From Anaerolineales bacterium (GTDB lineage Bacteria > Chloroflexota > Anaerolineae > Anaerolineales > Villigracilaceae), in NCBI GenBank assembly GCA_026928255.1, contig JAIXKJ010000003.1, forward strand, positions 335,833-399,832: a stretch of 64,000 bases of DNA. Reading direction: 5' to 3'. The stretch's first letter is position 1; the number at the start of each line of letters is the position of its first letter. The translations under genes and the position numbers were made by a program. A model generated the notes under the pieces. It was given only the letters and a program-made list of their open reading frames with translations. It ran no database searches and had not been told where the DNA came from. Below, piece after piece: positions 42,700 to 51,537 of the stretch.

Positions 42700-43476
42700 T
42701 TATGCCGCGCTTGAAAGGTAAATGCCGGTCGGGTCTAACTCTTCGCGCAAAATTTGCAATTCTTTTTTCGTAACGGGCTCGGTCGTCCTTAATGCGGATG
42801 CGACTTTGAGATTCCAACCTGTGTTGACTTTCGCCTCTTCCGCCGTTCGACCTGGGTGCAGCGCCGCGAGCGTCATCTCGCCTGATTCGTTCGGCTCCAA
42901 AATGCCGATGTCGGTTACTACCGCCAGCATTCCGCCGCCGCGCAGCCCTCGCTCCTGACGCGCTTTTCCTCCGCTGATGAATCCCGCCGACGTCATAAAT
43001 TCTACCTTTTCGGGAAAGCGCCGCTTTTGATGCGGAGTCATAATGTAACAACGCTTCGCCCACGCCGCGATTTCTTGCGAACCGCCCGAACCCGGCAAGC
43101 GAACTTTAGGATGCGCGTAATCGCCGATTGTCGTCGCGTTGATGTTGCCGTATTGGTCAATTTGCGCGCCGCCCATAAAGCCGACGTCCACGTTGCCGCG
43201 CTGTAAATAGTTGGCGAAAATATCATACATGCCGACGACGGACAACGCGCCGCTGACGAGAGTCGGGTCGCCGATGGAAAGCGGCAAACGCGCAGGCTCC
43301 GCGCCGATGACTCCCGCTTCGTAGATCATCACTACATTGGGAGCGTGAGTCCGCTTGGCGAGGTTGCAGGCGAGGTTGGGTTGCCCCACGCCGACGAAAA
43401 CGGTGTCGCCGTCGCGCAAGAGACGCGCCGCGTTAATAATCATCAACTCGGCGGAAGAATATTTGAAAGCGGGCAT
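42700..43476 (-). CDS. CoA-transferase beta subunit (glutaconate CoA-transferase/GctB type)
   Basis: I take the ATG at 43476 (MPAFKYSSAEL) with its AGGAGAAA ribosome site; an upstream start at 43512 has no support. The 258-residue protein matches class I CoA-transferase beta subunits: the oxyanion loop VGVGQPNLACNLA, the likely catalytic Glu53 in IYEAGVIG (the acyl-CoA-forming Glu), VDVGFMGGAQID, and GGMLAVVTDIG near the end. It transfers CoA between carboxylic acids. The alpha subunit lies two genes upstream, with an alpha/beta hydrolase between them, an unusual arrangement. The acid substrate cannot be told; related pairs act on glutaconate or ring-cleavage products such as those of IpdAB. 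Confidence 0.87.
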   Translation of the reverse strand: MPAFKYSSAELMIINAARLLRDGDTVFVGVGQPNLACNLAKRTHAPNVVMIYEAGVIGAEPARLPLSIGDPTLVSGALSVVGMYDIFANYLQRGNVDVGFMGGAQIDQYGNINATTIGDYAHPKVRLPGSGGSQEIAAWAKRCYIMTPHQKRRFPEKVEFMTSAGFISGGKARQERGLRGGGMLAVVTDIGILEPNESGEMTLAALHPGRTAEEAKVNTGWNLKVASALRTTEPVTKKELQILREELDPTGIYLSSAA

Positions 43477-43526
43477 AACAATTTTCTCCTGACAAAGCGC
43501 TGTTCTAATCAAAAGATAAAAAACTT

Positions 43527-44375
43527 TTAACGCAAATGACGCGCATGGACAAACTCTTTTATTGATTCGGCAATTTCTTCGGGATGTTCAATTGGCAGAA
43601 TGTGAGTCGCGTTCTTTAAGGTTTGAATTTGAATTTGCCGATTTCTTTTTTGAATCAACTTGACGGCGGGCGGAAGGAAAGTGTCGGTTTCGTCGCCGCG
43701 CAGGATGAGAGTCGGCGTTTTGAAGTCGGCTAATCCGCGCCAGAGGTCGTAATCGCGCAAACCCGTTTTGTAGATGTGCGCTTCCCATTCGGGCGAATAG
43801 GCTAGTTCGTAACCGCCGCCCGCTTTGGGCTGGGCGATGCCGTTGATGTACGCCCGCAAACTTTCGTCGTCTACGTAACGAAAAACGGGCTTTGAACGAT
43901 AACTGCGAAAGACGACGTCTAAATTGTCAAACTCGCGGCGGCGGCGTTTCGCGCCTTGAATCAACGGGTGAACTTGGTCGCCGATTCCAATCGCTCGCGC
44001 AAAATTCCAAAGAGTCATAAACGACGGGACGAAGAGGACGGGGTCGAGCAAAATCAGCGCGCGGAATTTTTGCGGTTCGCGCATGGCGGCGCGGAGCGTA
44101 ACCGTCGCCCCGATGGAATGACCGACTCCGATGACAGGATTCGGTTCGAGGTCCGATAAGAGGCGAAGCAAATCTTGCGAGTAAGTCGTCCAATCGGGAA
44201 AATCTTCTTTGCGTTGATTCTTCCAAAGCGGACGCAGTTTCATTCCGAAGACGCGATAATTTTTTTGCAAGCGCTCCAACAGCGGACGATAACATTCGGG
44301 CGGGTAGCCGTTGGCGTGCAGAAAATGAAGCGGCGCGCCGTTTCCTCCGTAATCAAAAAATGGGATGTCGGTCAT
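43527..44375 (-). CDS. Alpha/beta hydrolase between CoA-transferase subunits
   Basis: The 282-residue protein is an alpha/beta hydrolase: nucleophile elbow GVGHSIGATVTLRAA with the Ser, a preceding strand FLHANGYPPECYRPLLE, Asp in LRGDETDTFLP and His in NATHILPIEHPEE. It probably cleaves an ester, C-C bond or thioester. It sits 5 bases after the CoA-transferase alpha gene and 50 bases before the beta gene, so the three are a likely operon acting on one pathway. One candidate role is hydrolysis of a ring-cleavage product or acyl-CoA. This is inference; the motif set alone gives no specificity. Confidence 0.85.
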   Translation of the reverse strand: MTDIPFFDYGGNGAPLHFLHANGYPPECYRPLLERLQKNYRVFGMKLRPLWKNQRKEDFPDWTTYSQDLLRLLSDLEPNPVIGVGHSIGATVTLRAAMREPQKFRALILLDPVLFVPSFMTLWNFARAIGIGDQVHPLIQGAKRRRREFDNLDVVFRSYRSKPVFRYVDDESLRAYINGIAQPKAGGGYELAYSPEWEAHIYKTGLRDYDLWRGLADFKTPTLILRGDETDTFLPPAVKLIQKRNRQIQIQTLKNATHILPIEHPEEIAESIKEFVHARHLR

Positions 44376-44379
44376 CGCG

Positions 44380-45282
44380 TTAATAATTCCCGTAATTGAT
44401 TTTTTCGCTGTATCGCGCTTTGACTTTTAAGCGTTTGCGCGTTTTTGCGCCGATTTTTTCCCAATACTCGGCGCGGTCTTTCACGCCGAAAATCCACTCG
44501 TCGAGATATTTTTGCGTGAGTTCTTTTGAAGCGCTGACGTCGTCCCAGGCGAGGTAAAACTCGTTGTCGCGGTCGTAATAGCCTTGCGAGTAGGACGGAT
44601 GGCTGGCAAAGGGAACATGGCAAACGGCGTTGACAATTAGACTCGGAATCATGGTGCGGTTCGGGTCGGCGCGGATGACGGATTCGTCCACGATTTCTTC
44701 GGCGGTGAGGATGACTTTTTTGGCGGCGAAGGCGGCTTCTTTTTGTTCGCCGATGATTCCCCAAAGGTGGGCGTTGCCGTTTTTGTCGGCGCGTTGAACG
44801 TGGACGATTGCCACGTCGGGCGCGAGCGCGGGGACGACGATTACGTCTTTTCCGCCGTAGGGGTCGGCGATGCGTTTGATGTTCGGGTTGACGCGCTCTA
44901 AATCTTCTCCGCCTGTTTGTTTCATCGGCAGGAAGGGCAAGCCCGCGGCGGCGGCTTGTAAGCGAGTGATCATGCCGAAGTGCGAATATTCTTCCCATTC
45001 CAGTTCGCCGCGTTCAAGCGCTCCGCGCAGAATACGCAACGAGCCGACGCCCGGATTTCCCATATAAGAGAAAATAACTTTTTTCGCGCAACCCGCCGCG
45101 ACCATTTGATCGTAGATCAAATCGGGCGTGGCGCGGGCGAGGACGAGGTTTTTCTTTTGCTGACGGATAATTTCGTGCCCGGCGGCGAAGGGAATCAAAT
45201 GCGTGAATCCCGCCGCGTAGAGGACGTCGCCGTCGTTGACAAATTCCGCGATTGCTTTTTTGAGAGTCGTTAATTTTGACAT
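44380..45282 (-). CDS. CoA-transferase alpha subunit (glutaconate CoA-transferase/GctA type)
   Basis: The 300-residue protein has the class I CoA-transferase alpha fold: VNDGDVLYAAGFTHLIPFAAGHEIIRQ near the N-terminus (in part GFTHLIPFAAGHE), a glycine turn YMGNPGVGSLRILRGALERG, a middle with PYGGKDVIVVPALAPDVAIVHV, and DKNGNAHLWGIIGEQKEAA. The C-terminal ESVIRADPNRTMIPSLIVNA completes the subunit. It forms a heterodimer or heterotetramer with the beta subunit. It is the first gene of the hydrolase-containing trio; the gene before it is a small membrane protein, 10 bases away. Confidence 0.88.
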   Translation of the reverse strand: MSKLTTLKKAIAEFVNDGDVLYAAGFTHLIPFAAGHEIIRQQKKNLVLARATPDLIYDQMVAAGCAKKVIFSYMGNPGVGSLRILRGALERGELEWEEYSHFGMITRLQAAAAGLPFLPMKQTGGEDLERVNPNIKRIADPYGGKDVIVVPALAPDVAIVHVQRADKNGNAHLWGIIGEQKEAAFAAKKVILTAEEIVDESVIRADPNRTMIPSLIVNAVCHVPFASHPSYSQGYYDRDNEFYLAWDDVSASKELTQKYLDEWIFGVKDRAEYWEKIGAKTRKRLKVKARYSEKINYGNY

Positions 45283-45291
45283 GAAATTAAA

Positions 45292-45570
45292 TTATCCTTT
45301 TTTCTCGCCGCCGTCGCCGCCGCTTTTCTTGCCCCAGCGCGAGCTGCCCCAATATTTTTTGAGCCCTTCAAAACGTCCCGAAGGCGGGCGTTTGGGCGTT
45401 TTGTTCCGTCGAAACAAATAGCCGACGAAAACCAAAATCAACGCGATGAAGAAATAGTCAAAATCTACGTTGTCGGTTAAATCGGAGATGACGAAGAAGA
45501 GAAAAAACGCCATTCCGACTGTGATGAAAAACGCGCCGACGCGCACGCTCATAGGGTCTTCGTTATTCAT
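45292..45570 (-). CDS. Small two-TM membrane protein (92 aa)
   Basis: The 92-residue protein has two TM helices (about residues 10-29 and 35-52), then a basic, Gly/Lys/Trp-rich tail (KKSGGDGGEKKG). No family is recognised. It lies immediately upstream of the CoA-transferase operon on the same strand and might be translated with it. The positive tail would lie in the cytosol by the positive-inside rule. Confidence 0.6.
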   Translation of the reverse strand: MNNEDPMSVRVGAFFITVGMAFFLFFVISDLTDNVDFDYFFIALILVFVGYLFRRNKTPKRPPSGRFEGLKKYWGSSRWGKKSGGDGGEKKG

Positions 45571-45629
45571 GCCTGTATTTTACCGCAAGGAAAAACGCGG
45601 AGAATCCCCCTTTGGTACGAGCGCCCGTT

Positions 45630-46658
45630 TTATTTTGACGGGACAATTTTATCGGCGAGGTCTTTCAGCGTCCCCGCGCCGCAAGCGAACATCGCCACTT
45701 CGATTTGGCGTTTGACGAGTTTCAGCGCTTCGACCGCTTTCTCTGTGGAGACGGCGGCGGCTTTGAGAAGTCCGCCCGCCATGCCGCCGAGGCTTGCTCC
45801 CAGCGCGACACATTTTGCCACGTCCAAGCCGTCTTTCAATCCGCCGCTGGCGAAGACTGGCAAATGCGGCGCGGCGCGGCGGACGTTAAGAATCGCGTCC
45901 GCAGTGGGGACGCCCCAGCCGACGAAAGTCGCCGCCAGTTGACGGGAGAACTCGTCGGGCGCGCGGTGCATTTCCACTTGCGACCAACTCGTGCCGCCCG
46001 CGCCTGCCACGTCTATCGCCGCGACTCCGCAATCGGCGAGAACGCGCGCCGTGCGCTCCGAGAATCCCCAGCCGACTTCTTTGGCGACGACGGGGACTTC
46101 CGACTTTTTGCAAATTTCTTCAATCTTTTTAGCGATGCCGACCCAGTTGACGTCGCCGCCGTGTTGCACCGCCTCTTGCAACGGATTGAGATGTAGATAC
46201 AAAGCGTCGGCTTGAATCATTTCGACGGCGCGGCGGCATTCGTCCGCGCCGTAGCCGTAGTTGAGTTGCACCGCGCCCAAGTTGGCGAAGAGTAAAATAT
46301 CTGGCGCGGCGCGACGGACTTGAAACGTGGCGGCTTGTTCGGGCTGTTCCAACGCGGCGCGTTGGCTGCCGACACCCATAGCAACTCCGCACTCTTGCGC
46401 GGCTTCGGCGAGGCGCAGGTTGATGGTTTGCGCTTGCTCCGCGCCGCCAGTCATGGAACTTATCAGCGCGGGAAAAGCCAACGGTTTGCCGAACAGGTTC
46501 AAGGTTGTGTCGAGGCGGTTAAGGTCAAGTTCGGGCAAGGCTTCGTGGACGAAGCGGTAGTTTTCCAGCCCGGTCGTCAGCGCGGAACGCACATCCTGTT
46601 CTAAATTAATTTTAATGTGATCGAGTTTTCGCTGGTCAATCGGCGCAACTTTTTTCAT
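45630..46658 (-). CDS. fni: Type 2 isopentenyl-diphosphate delta-isomerase
   Basis: The ATG at 46658 ([15 protein letters not shown]) begins the family pattern; an in-frame start at 46706 precedes it without match. The 342-residue FMN/NADPH-dependent enzyme has the type 2 hallmarks: [47 protein letters not shown] and [14 protein letters not shown]. Phosphate-binding [15 protein letters not shown] and MAGGLLKAA follow. It interconverts IPP and DMAPP for isoprenoids; a carotenoid enzyme lies a few kb away. It is divergent from the acyl carrier protein gene. Confidence 0.96.
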   Translation of the reverse strand: MKKVAPIDQRKLDHIKINLEQDVRSALTTGLENYRFVHEALPELDLNRLDTTLNLFGKPLAFPALISSMTGGAEQAQTINLRLAEAAQECGVAMGVGSQRAALEQPEQAATFQVRRAAPDILLFANLGAVQLNYGYGADECRRAVEMIQADALYLHLNPLQEAVQHGGDVNWVGIAKKIEEICKKSEVPVVAKEVGWGFSERTARVLADCGVAAIDVAGAGGTSWSQVEMHRAPDEFSRQLAATFVGWGVPTADAILNVRRAAPHLPVFASGGLKDGLDVAKCVALGASLGGMAGGLLKAAAVSTEKAVEALKLVKRQIEVAMFACGAGTLKDLADKIVPSK

Positions 46659-46689
46659 GGGCGGGTGTTCCTGTGTTTGATATGCTGGC

Positions 46690-46717
46690 TTGACATCGCA
46701 AGCCATGCGGGTAAAAT
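46690..46717 (+). promoter_or_regulatory. Near-consensus promoter of the acyl carrier protein gene
   Basis: TTGACA (46690-46695), a 16-base spacer, and TAAAAT (46712-46717). The predicted start is about 46724, leaving a 20-base leader with GGAGGA at 46735-46740. This is among the best housekeeping promoters in the window. Confidence 0.75.
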
Positions 46718-46744
46718 TTATAAAATTTCCAATTGGAGGATGTT

Positions 46745-46984
46745 ATGTCAGAAAACACGTACGAAGAGTTGAAAGTGATTATTAAAGATTTGCTTGGCGC
46801 GGACGACGAGAAGATTACGATGGAAGCCAATTTCCGCGACGACCTCGAAGCCGATTCGCTCGACCTCGTCGAATTGATTATGGCCTTTGAAGACAAGTTC
46901 GGCGCCGAAATCTCCGACGAAGACGCGCAGAAAATTACCACCGTCGGCGAGGCGGTCAAGTATATTGACGCGAATCGCAAATAA
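46745..46984 (+). CDS. acpP: Acyl carrier protein
   Basis: The ATG at 46745 (MSENTYEEL) follows a GGAGGA at the proper distance; a TTG four codons earlier lies on that site itself. The 79-residue protein has the phosphopantetheine attachment Ser38 in [15 protein letters not shown], the four-helix acidic composition and the VGEAVKYI end. It carries acyl chains for type II fatty acid synthesis. It is divergent from fni and not clustered with other fab genes; plsX lies 14 kb away in the same window. A hairpin terminator follows. Confidence 0.96.
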   Translation: MSENTYEELKVIIKDLLGADDEKITMEANFRDDLEADSLDLVELIMAFEDKFGAEISDEDAQKITTVGEAVKYIDANRK

Positions 46985-47002
46985 TTTTTGAGATTATAAC
47001 GT

Positions 47003-47025
47003 AGAGCCGCCCGAAGGGCGGCTCT
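47003..47025 (+). terminator. Hairpin terminator after the acyl carrier protein gene
   Basis: AGAGCCGCCC (47003-47012), loop GAA, GGGCGGCTCT (47016-47025), a perfect 10-base stem. The T-run (TTTGGATTT) is weak. It separates the convergent acpP and the following minus-strand gene. Confidence 0.75.
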
Positions 47026-47031
47026 TTGGAT

Positions 47032-47742
47032 TTAAGAGGGGCGGTTTCCCGCCGCGCTGATTCCATACTCCGCGATGACCTTCGGAATGATTTCAAACGC
47101 CCCGTCAATAATGGGACTCAACACCCGTTCGGTTACGTCCGAGCCGACGTTGTCGGCGACTTTTTTGCCGACGGCTTTTAACACGTCTTTCAAAATTCCC
47201 TTGAAAGATTTATCTGGAAATCCCGCTTTGACCAATTGCGCCTTCACCGCAGACTTTGTGTGTTTGTCCAACATTTCGTCAATCAGCGCAATGACGGCGG
47301 CGTCCGAGAGGCGCACTAGACTCGGCGAAAACGACCCGTCGCTGGCGTAGCCCAACGCTTGCACCTTTGCCCGCAGATGATCAATCACCAGCGGATTTTC
47401 AATCTCCAACAAAAATAATTCAGATTCTTTTTGAATGATTGGGCGTTTCAAAAATTCTAAAATCCGCCGGTCTAATTCTTGCGTAGTGAGTTTTCGCAAT
47501 TCCTGTTCGTACAAAAGCGAACGCGCTTTTGAGCGCGTTACGCGCAAATTAGTTACTAACGAATATAACTTTGGACTTTCCTCAATGTAGCCGATTTTTA
47601 CCAGCGCGTTATAAATCAACAAGTCAACTTCTCGCTTGGGCAACGCGCCGAAAGCCGGCGAAAGATACGCCTCCAAAATCAAGTTCAATGCGGCGCGAAC
47701 GTCTTTCTCAGAAGCGGATTTCAGGTGTGATTGAATGTCCAT
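47032..47742 (-). CDS. Helix-rich protein of unknown function (236 aa)
   Basis: The ATG at 47742 (MDIQSHLKSA) has an AGGAG five bases before it; a start at 47763 is less likely. The protein is predicted almost all alpha, with a hydrophobic helix pair near residues 35-65 (VDLLIYNALVKIGYI, LYSLVTNLRVTRSKARSLLYEQ), and a C-terminal segment VLSPIIDGAFEIIPKVIAEYGI resembling a membrane-surface or oligomerisation helix. I cannot name a family. The gene is divergent from the dinG-type helicase gene. The middle has a winged-helix-like helix spacing, but I would not call it DNA-binding. Confidence 0.65.
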   Translation of the reverse strand: MDIQSHLKSASEKDVRAALNLILEAYLSPAFGALPKREVDLLIYNALVKIGYIEESPKLYSLVTNLRVTRSKARSLLYEQELRKLTTQELDRRILEFLKRPIIQKESELFLLEIENPLVIDHLRAKVQALGYASDGSFSPSLVRLSDAAVIALIDEMLDKHTKSAVKAQLVKAGFPDKSFKGILKDVLKAVGKKVADNVGSDVTERVLSPIIDGAFEIIPKVIAEYGISAAGNRPS

Positions 47743-47810
47743 TGGGTCTCCTCGCGTTGGCATAAATTTTCCCTATTGTAAACGATAGCCTATGGTACAC
47801 TTGTTCTAAT

Positions 47811-50609
47811 ATGCAATCTATCGTAACGCTCGACCTTGAAACCACCGGTTTAGATGAAAACCGCGACGCAATTATTGAAATCGCCGCCATTCGCTTCAAC
47901 GGCAAGCGCAAAGAAGGCGAGTTCAACACGCTTATTAATCCAGGTCGCTCCATCCCGGATTTTATCGTAGGCTTGACGGGCATTGACAACTCGATGGTGC
48001 GCCAAGCGCCGCGTCTGCAAGATGTCGCGCAACAACTGACGGACTTCGTCGGCGACGCGCCCATCCTCGCGCATAACGTCAAATTTGACATCGGCTTTTT
48101 ACGCAAACGCGGCTTGTTTGAAAATCAACAAACCATAGACACGCTCGAACTCGCCTCCGCGCTGTTGCCGACCGCCTCGCGTTACAATCTCGGCGCGTTG
48201 GGCAAACTGCTCGGCATTCCGCTGCCCGCCACGCACCGCGCCTTCGACGACGCGCTCGTCGCCTACGCCTGCTACACAAAACTTTTTGAAATCGCCCAAG
48301 CCTTGCCTTTTGAAACCCTGCAAGAAATTGCGGACTTCAACAACTTCGTCGCATGGGATTCGGGATGGGTTTTTGAGCAAGCCTTGCAAAGCAAGATGAC
48401 CGACGGCGAGCCGTCCAAAACGCAGACTCAACGCCGCGCCGCCGCGCCGAAAATTAATTCCGCTCCCAAACAGGATTCTTCGCCGATTACCCGCGCCGAA
48501 GAGCCGCTTCCGCTCGACCCCGAAGAAGCCGCCTCCATTTTGGAATACGGCGGCGCGTTCTCGCAATATTTTGAATCCTACGAATATCGCGGCGAGCAAG
48601 TGGAAATGCTCAAAGCGGTGGCGAACGCGCTTTCGACGAGTCAGCATTTGTTAATTGAAGCGGGCACCGGCGTCGGAAAATCGTTCGCTTATCTTGTGCC
48701 AGCCGCGCTCTTCGCTTATCGAAATCACACGCGCGTCGTCGTTTCGACGAACACGATTAATTTGCAAGATCAACTAATTAAGAAAGACATTCCCGATTTG
48801 CGCGCCGCGCTAAATTTAGACGTCCGCGCTGCGGTGCTGAAGGGGCGTTCTAATTATCTTTGTCTGCGCCGCTTCCAAAACATGCGGACGCACGGTCCCG
48901 CCAATGTCGCCGAAGCGCGCGTCTTGGCGAAACTGCTCGTCTGGCGTTTGACCAACCCCAGCGGCGATCGCAACGATTTAAATCTGCAAGGGCCTGTCGA
49001 GCGCGAAGTGTGGAGTCGCCTTTCGTCCGAAGACGAAGGCTGCACGGTTGAAAACTGCTTGAAGCGCACGGGCGAACTTTGTCCGTTTCATCTGGCGAAG
49101 CAGGCGGCGCAAAACGCGCACATCCTCATCGTCAATCACGCTTTGCTTTTATCTGACGTTTCCAGCGGCAACCGCATTTTGCCGGATTACGATTATCTCA
49201 TCGTGGACGAGGCGCATCACATTGAAAGCGCCGTAACCAACGCGCTCGCTTTTCGCATGACGCAAGGCGACTTGGAGCGCCTCCTTAAAGAGTTGGGCGG
49301 CTCTTCGGCAGGAATGCTCGGCGCAATTTTGACCGAAACGCACAACCTCTTGCGCCCGTCCGATTTTGGCTTGTTGCAGCAAAGCGCCAAACGCGCCACC
49401 GATCAAGCCTTCCGCGCCGAACAGTTAGCCAGAGAATTTTTTACCTTCTTGAACGAGTTTATTCAGGCGCAGCGCGAGGGGCAGCCGCAAAGCAATTATT
49501 CTTGGCAAATGCGCGTTACGCCCGCCGCGCGGACGCTGCACGGCTGGGACGACCTCGAAACGCTTTGGGCGCAAGTTGGCGAGACGATTACGAACATGCT
49601 CAAAACGCTGAGCGAAATCTACAAGACATTGAGCGTTTTATACAGCGACGGCTACGACGAAGTAGAAGACTCCATGAGCGGGTTGAGTTCGCTGACTCGC
49701 CGATTAACTGAAATGGAAGCCGCTGCTTCGGGTTTGATGCACAAACCGACCGCCGACCAAATCTACTGGATTGAATTTAACCCGCGCGGCGAACGCCTTT
49801 CGCTAAACGCCGCGCCCTTGCGCGTCGGTCCGCTTGTGCAAAAACACCTTTGGTATGAAAAAGCCAGCGTCATCCTCACCTCTGCCACGCTGACGACTCA
49901 CGGCGAATTTACCTACGTCCGCAACACGCTCGACGCCGCCGAAGTGGACGCCCTCGCGCTTGGCTCGCCTTTTGATTACGAGTCTAGCGCGTTGTTGTAT
50001 GTCGCCAACGACATGCCCGAACCGAACAACTTCAATTATCAGCAAGCGTTAGACCGCGCCATTATCGCTACCGCCAAAGCCATCGGCGGGCGGATGTTGG
50101 TCTTGTTCACTTCTTACGCCGCGTTGAAGAAAACGTCTCAAGCCGTCAGCGCCGCGCTTGCGCGGGAAGATATTTTTGTTTTCGAGCAGGGCGAAGGCGT
50201 ATCTCCAACCGCGTTGCTTGAATCGTTCAAGACGACCGACCGCGCCGTGTTGCTGGGAACGCGCTCTTTTTGGGAAGGCGTGGACGTGCAAGGCGACGCG
50301 CTTTCGGCGGTGATAATCACAAAGCTGCCTTTTGAAGTTCCGTCCGACCCGATTATTGCGGCGCGTTCCGAACTGTACGAAGATTCGTTCAACGAATATT
50401 ATTTGCCCGAAGCGATTCTCAAATTTCGACAAGGTTTCGGGCGGCTGATTCGCAGCGCGTCGGATCGCGGCGTGGTCGCCATCCTCGACCGCCGCGTGCT
50501 GACCAAACAATACGGCAGAATGTTTTTAGAATCTCTGCCGCCATGCACGACGCGCCAATCCCCGATTGCTAATTTGCCGAAGATGACCAGTCAATGGCTG
50601 GGACTATAA
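47811..50609 (+). CDS. dinG: DinG-type XPD/Rad3 helicase with N-terminal DnaQ-like 3'-5' exonuclease
   Basis: The 932-residue protein has an N-terminal DEDDh exonuclease (about residues 1-170): LDLETTGL (Asp7, Glu9), AHNVKFDIGFL and HRAFDDALVAY. A linker follows, then an SF2 XPD-like helicase: Walker A EAGTGVGKSFAYLVPA, the iron-sulfur Cys cluster (C...EGCTVENC...GELCPFH), Walker B DEAHH and C-terminal motifs GTRSFWEGVDVQGD and QGFGRLIRS. Exonuclease-DinG fusions are common in Firmicutes and Chloroflexota. It probably unwinds R-loops, D-loops or forks and trims 3' ends. No ribosome site is visible before the ATG, so the leader may be short. Confidence 0.93.
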   Translation: MQSIVTLDLETTGLDENRDAIIEIAAIRFNGKRKEGEFNTLINPGRSIPDFIVGLTGIDNSMVRQAPRLQDVAQQLTDFVGDAPILAHNVKFDIGFLRKRGLFENQQTIDTLELASALLPTASRYNLGALGKLLGIPLPATHRAFDDALVAYACYTKLFEIAQALPFETLQEIADFNNFVAWDSGWVFEQALQSKMTDGEPSKTQTQRRAAAPKINSAPKQDSSPITRAEEPLPLDPEEAASILEYGGAFSQYFESYEYRGEQVEMLKAVANALSTSQHLLIEAGTGVGKSFAYLVPAALFAYRNHTRVVVSTNTINLQDQLIKKDIPDLRAALNLDVRAAVLKGRSNYLCLRRFQNMRTHGPANVAEARVLAKLLVWRLTNPSGDRNDLNLQGPVEREVWSRLSSEDEGCTVENCLKRTGELCPFHLAKQAAQNAHILIVNHALLLSDVSSGNRILPDYDYLIVDEAHHIESAVTNALAFRMTQGDLERLLKELGGSSAGMLGAILTETHNLLRPSDFGLLQQSAKRATDQAFRAEQLAREFFTFLNEFIQAQREGQPQSNYSWQMRVTPAARTLHGWDDLETLWAQVGETITNMLKTLSEIYKTLSVLYSDGYDEVEDSMSGLSSLTRRLTEMEAAASGLMHKPTADQIYWIEFNPRGERLSLNAAPLRVGPLVQKHLWYEKASVILTSATLTTHGEFTYVRNTLDAAEVDALALGSPFDYESSALLYVANDMPEPNNFNYQQALDRAIIATAKAIGGRMLVLFTSYAALKKTSQAVSAALAREDIFVFEQGEGVSPTALLESFKTTDRAVLLGTRSFWEGVDVQGDALSAVIITKLPFEVPSDPIIAARSELYEDSFNEYYLPEAILKFRQGFGRLIRSASDRGVVAILDRRVLTKQYGRMFLESLPPCTTRQSPIANLPKMTSQWLGL

Positions 50610-50630
50610 ATTTCAGGGAGTCGAACCGTA

Positions 50631-51479
50631 ATGCCCAACGCTTATTTTATTTTATTTGAATTAATTGTTTATGCCCAATTGGCGCTCTGCTTGAATCACG
50701 CTCGCAAACATGGAACGGCGAACTTGCTTAAATTGGCGTTTGGAATTTTATTCGGCGTTTCACTGGAACTGGCGACGATTCGCCAACTCCATGCTTATCA
50801 ATACGGGCAATTTCTACTCATGGTTTGGGACGTGCCTTTATGTATTGGCGTGGCATGGAGTTGCATCATCTATACGGCGATGGAGTTTTCTGATGCGAGC
50901 AATTTGCCTTATTTCTTTCGCCCTGTTTTGGACGGCTTGCTCGCGTTGAATATTGACCTTGCGCTTGACGCGGTCGCCATCCGCTTCGGCTTTTGGGATT
51001 GGGGACAAGGCTTGCAATCACAGTATTTCGGCGTGCCGTATCCAAATTTTTGGGCATGGTTCTGGGTAGTCTTTTTCTTTTCTTTAGGATACCGAATTTT
51101 GGAACGCAACGGCAAATGGACGGGGAAGTGGCTTTCCGCGCCGCTGGCATATGCGGTTGGTCTTGTCGGCGTGCTTGGCACGAACTTTGTCATTGCTTTT
51201 CTTGTCCCTCCGGCGCTTCGTCTTTACGTTGTCGGCGCGGCGATTTTATTAGCTCTGGCGCTGACTATAATTCGTCGTCCTCAGTTTTATCTTCGCCCGG
51301 TAGATTCCAGCGCGTTTTGGATTCCATTTTCAACGCACGCTTATATTTTAATTGCAGGGTTAATCTCTGGCGTAATTCTTCAGCCCCCTTTCCTTCTTTT
51401 TGTTGGAATCCTTATGTCGATCAGTTCTCTTGCTTTGCACGGAAAAACAGCGCGGAGCATTTTTCTTCCGACGCGATAA
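50631..51479 (+). CDS. Carotenoid biosynthesis membrane protein (CruF/DUF422-like)
   Basis: The 282-residue protein has about seven to eight TM helices and the family signature WDWGQGLQSQYFGVPYPNFWAW (Trp/Gly/Tyr-rich, residues about 120-145; motif FGVPYPNFWAWF), plus EL and DLALDAVA acidic residues in earlier helices. CruF-type proteins are carotenoid 1',2'-hydratases; related DUF422 members act elsewhere in carotenoid biosynthesis. No other crt gene is nearby, so the substrate is not fixed. It starts 21 bases after the helicase gene with GGGAG before the ATG. A bidirectional terminator follows. Confidence 0.83.
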   Translation: MPNAYFILFELIVYAQLALCLNHARKHGTANLLKLAFGILFGVSLELATIRQLHAYQYGQFLLMVWDVPLCIGVAWSCIIYTAMEFSDASNLPYFFRPVLDGLLALNIDLALDAVAIRFGFWDWGQGLQSQYFGVPYPNFWAWFWVVFFFSLGYRILERNGKWTGKWLSAPLAYAVGLVGVLGTNFVIAFLVPPALRLYVVGAAILLALALTIIRRPQFYLRPVDSSAFWIPFSTHAYILIAGLISGVILQPPFLLFVGILMSISSLALHGKTARSIFLPTR

Positions 51480-51488
51480 ATTTGAAAT

Positions 51489-51519
51489 AAAAAGCGGTCG
51501 TCATAAACGACCGCTTTTT
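51489..51519. terminator. Bidirectional terminator between CruF-like gene and dcd
   Basis: AAAAAGCGGTCGT (51489-51501), loop CATAA, ACGACCGCTTTTT (51507-51519), a perfect 13-base stem with A-run and T-run on each side. It can end both the plus-strand CruF-like transcript and the minus-strand dcd transcript. Confidence 0.88.
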
Positions 51520-51537
51520 ATTTCGCCGAATATGATT

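Noticed and set aside
47776..47801. Promoter TTGTAA..TACACT before the exonuclease-helicase gene
   Set aside because: The spacer is only 14 bases, too short for a normal housekeeping promoter, so it was not listed as a feature.
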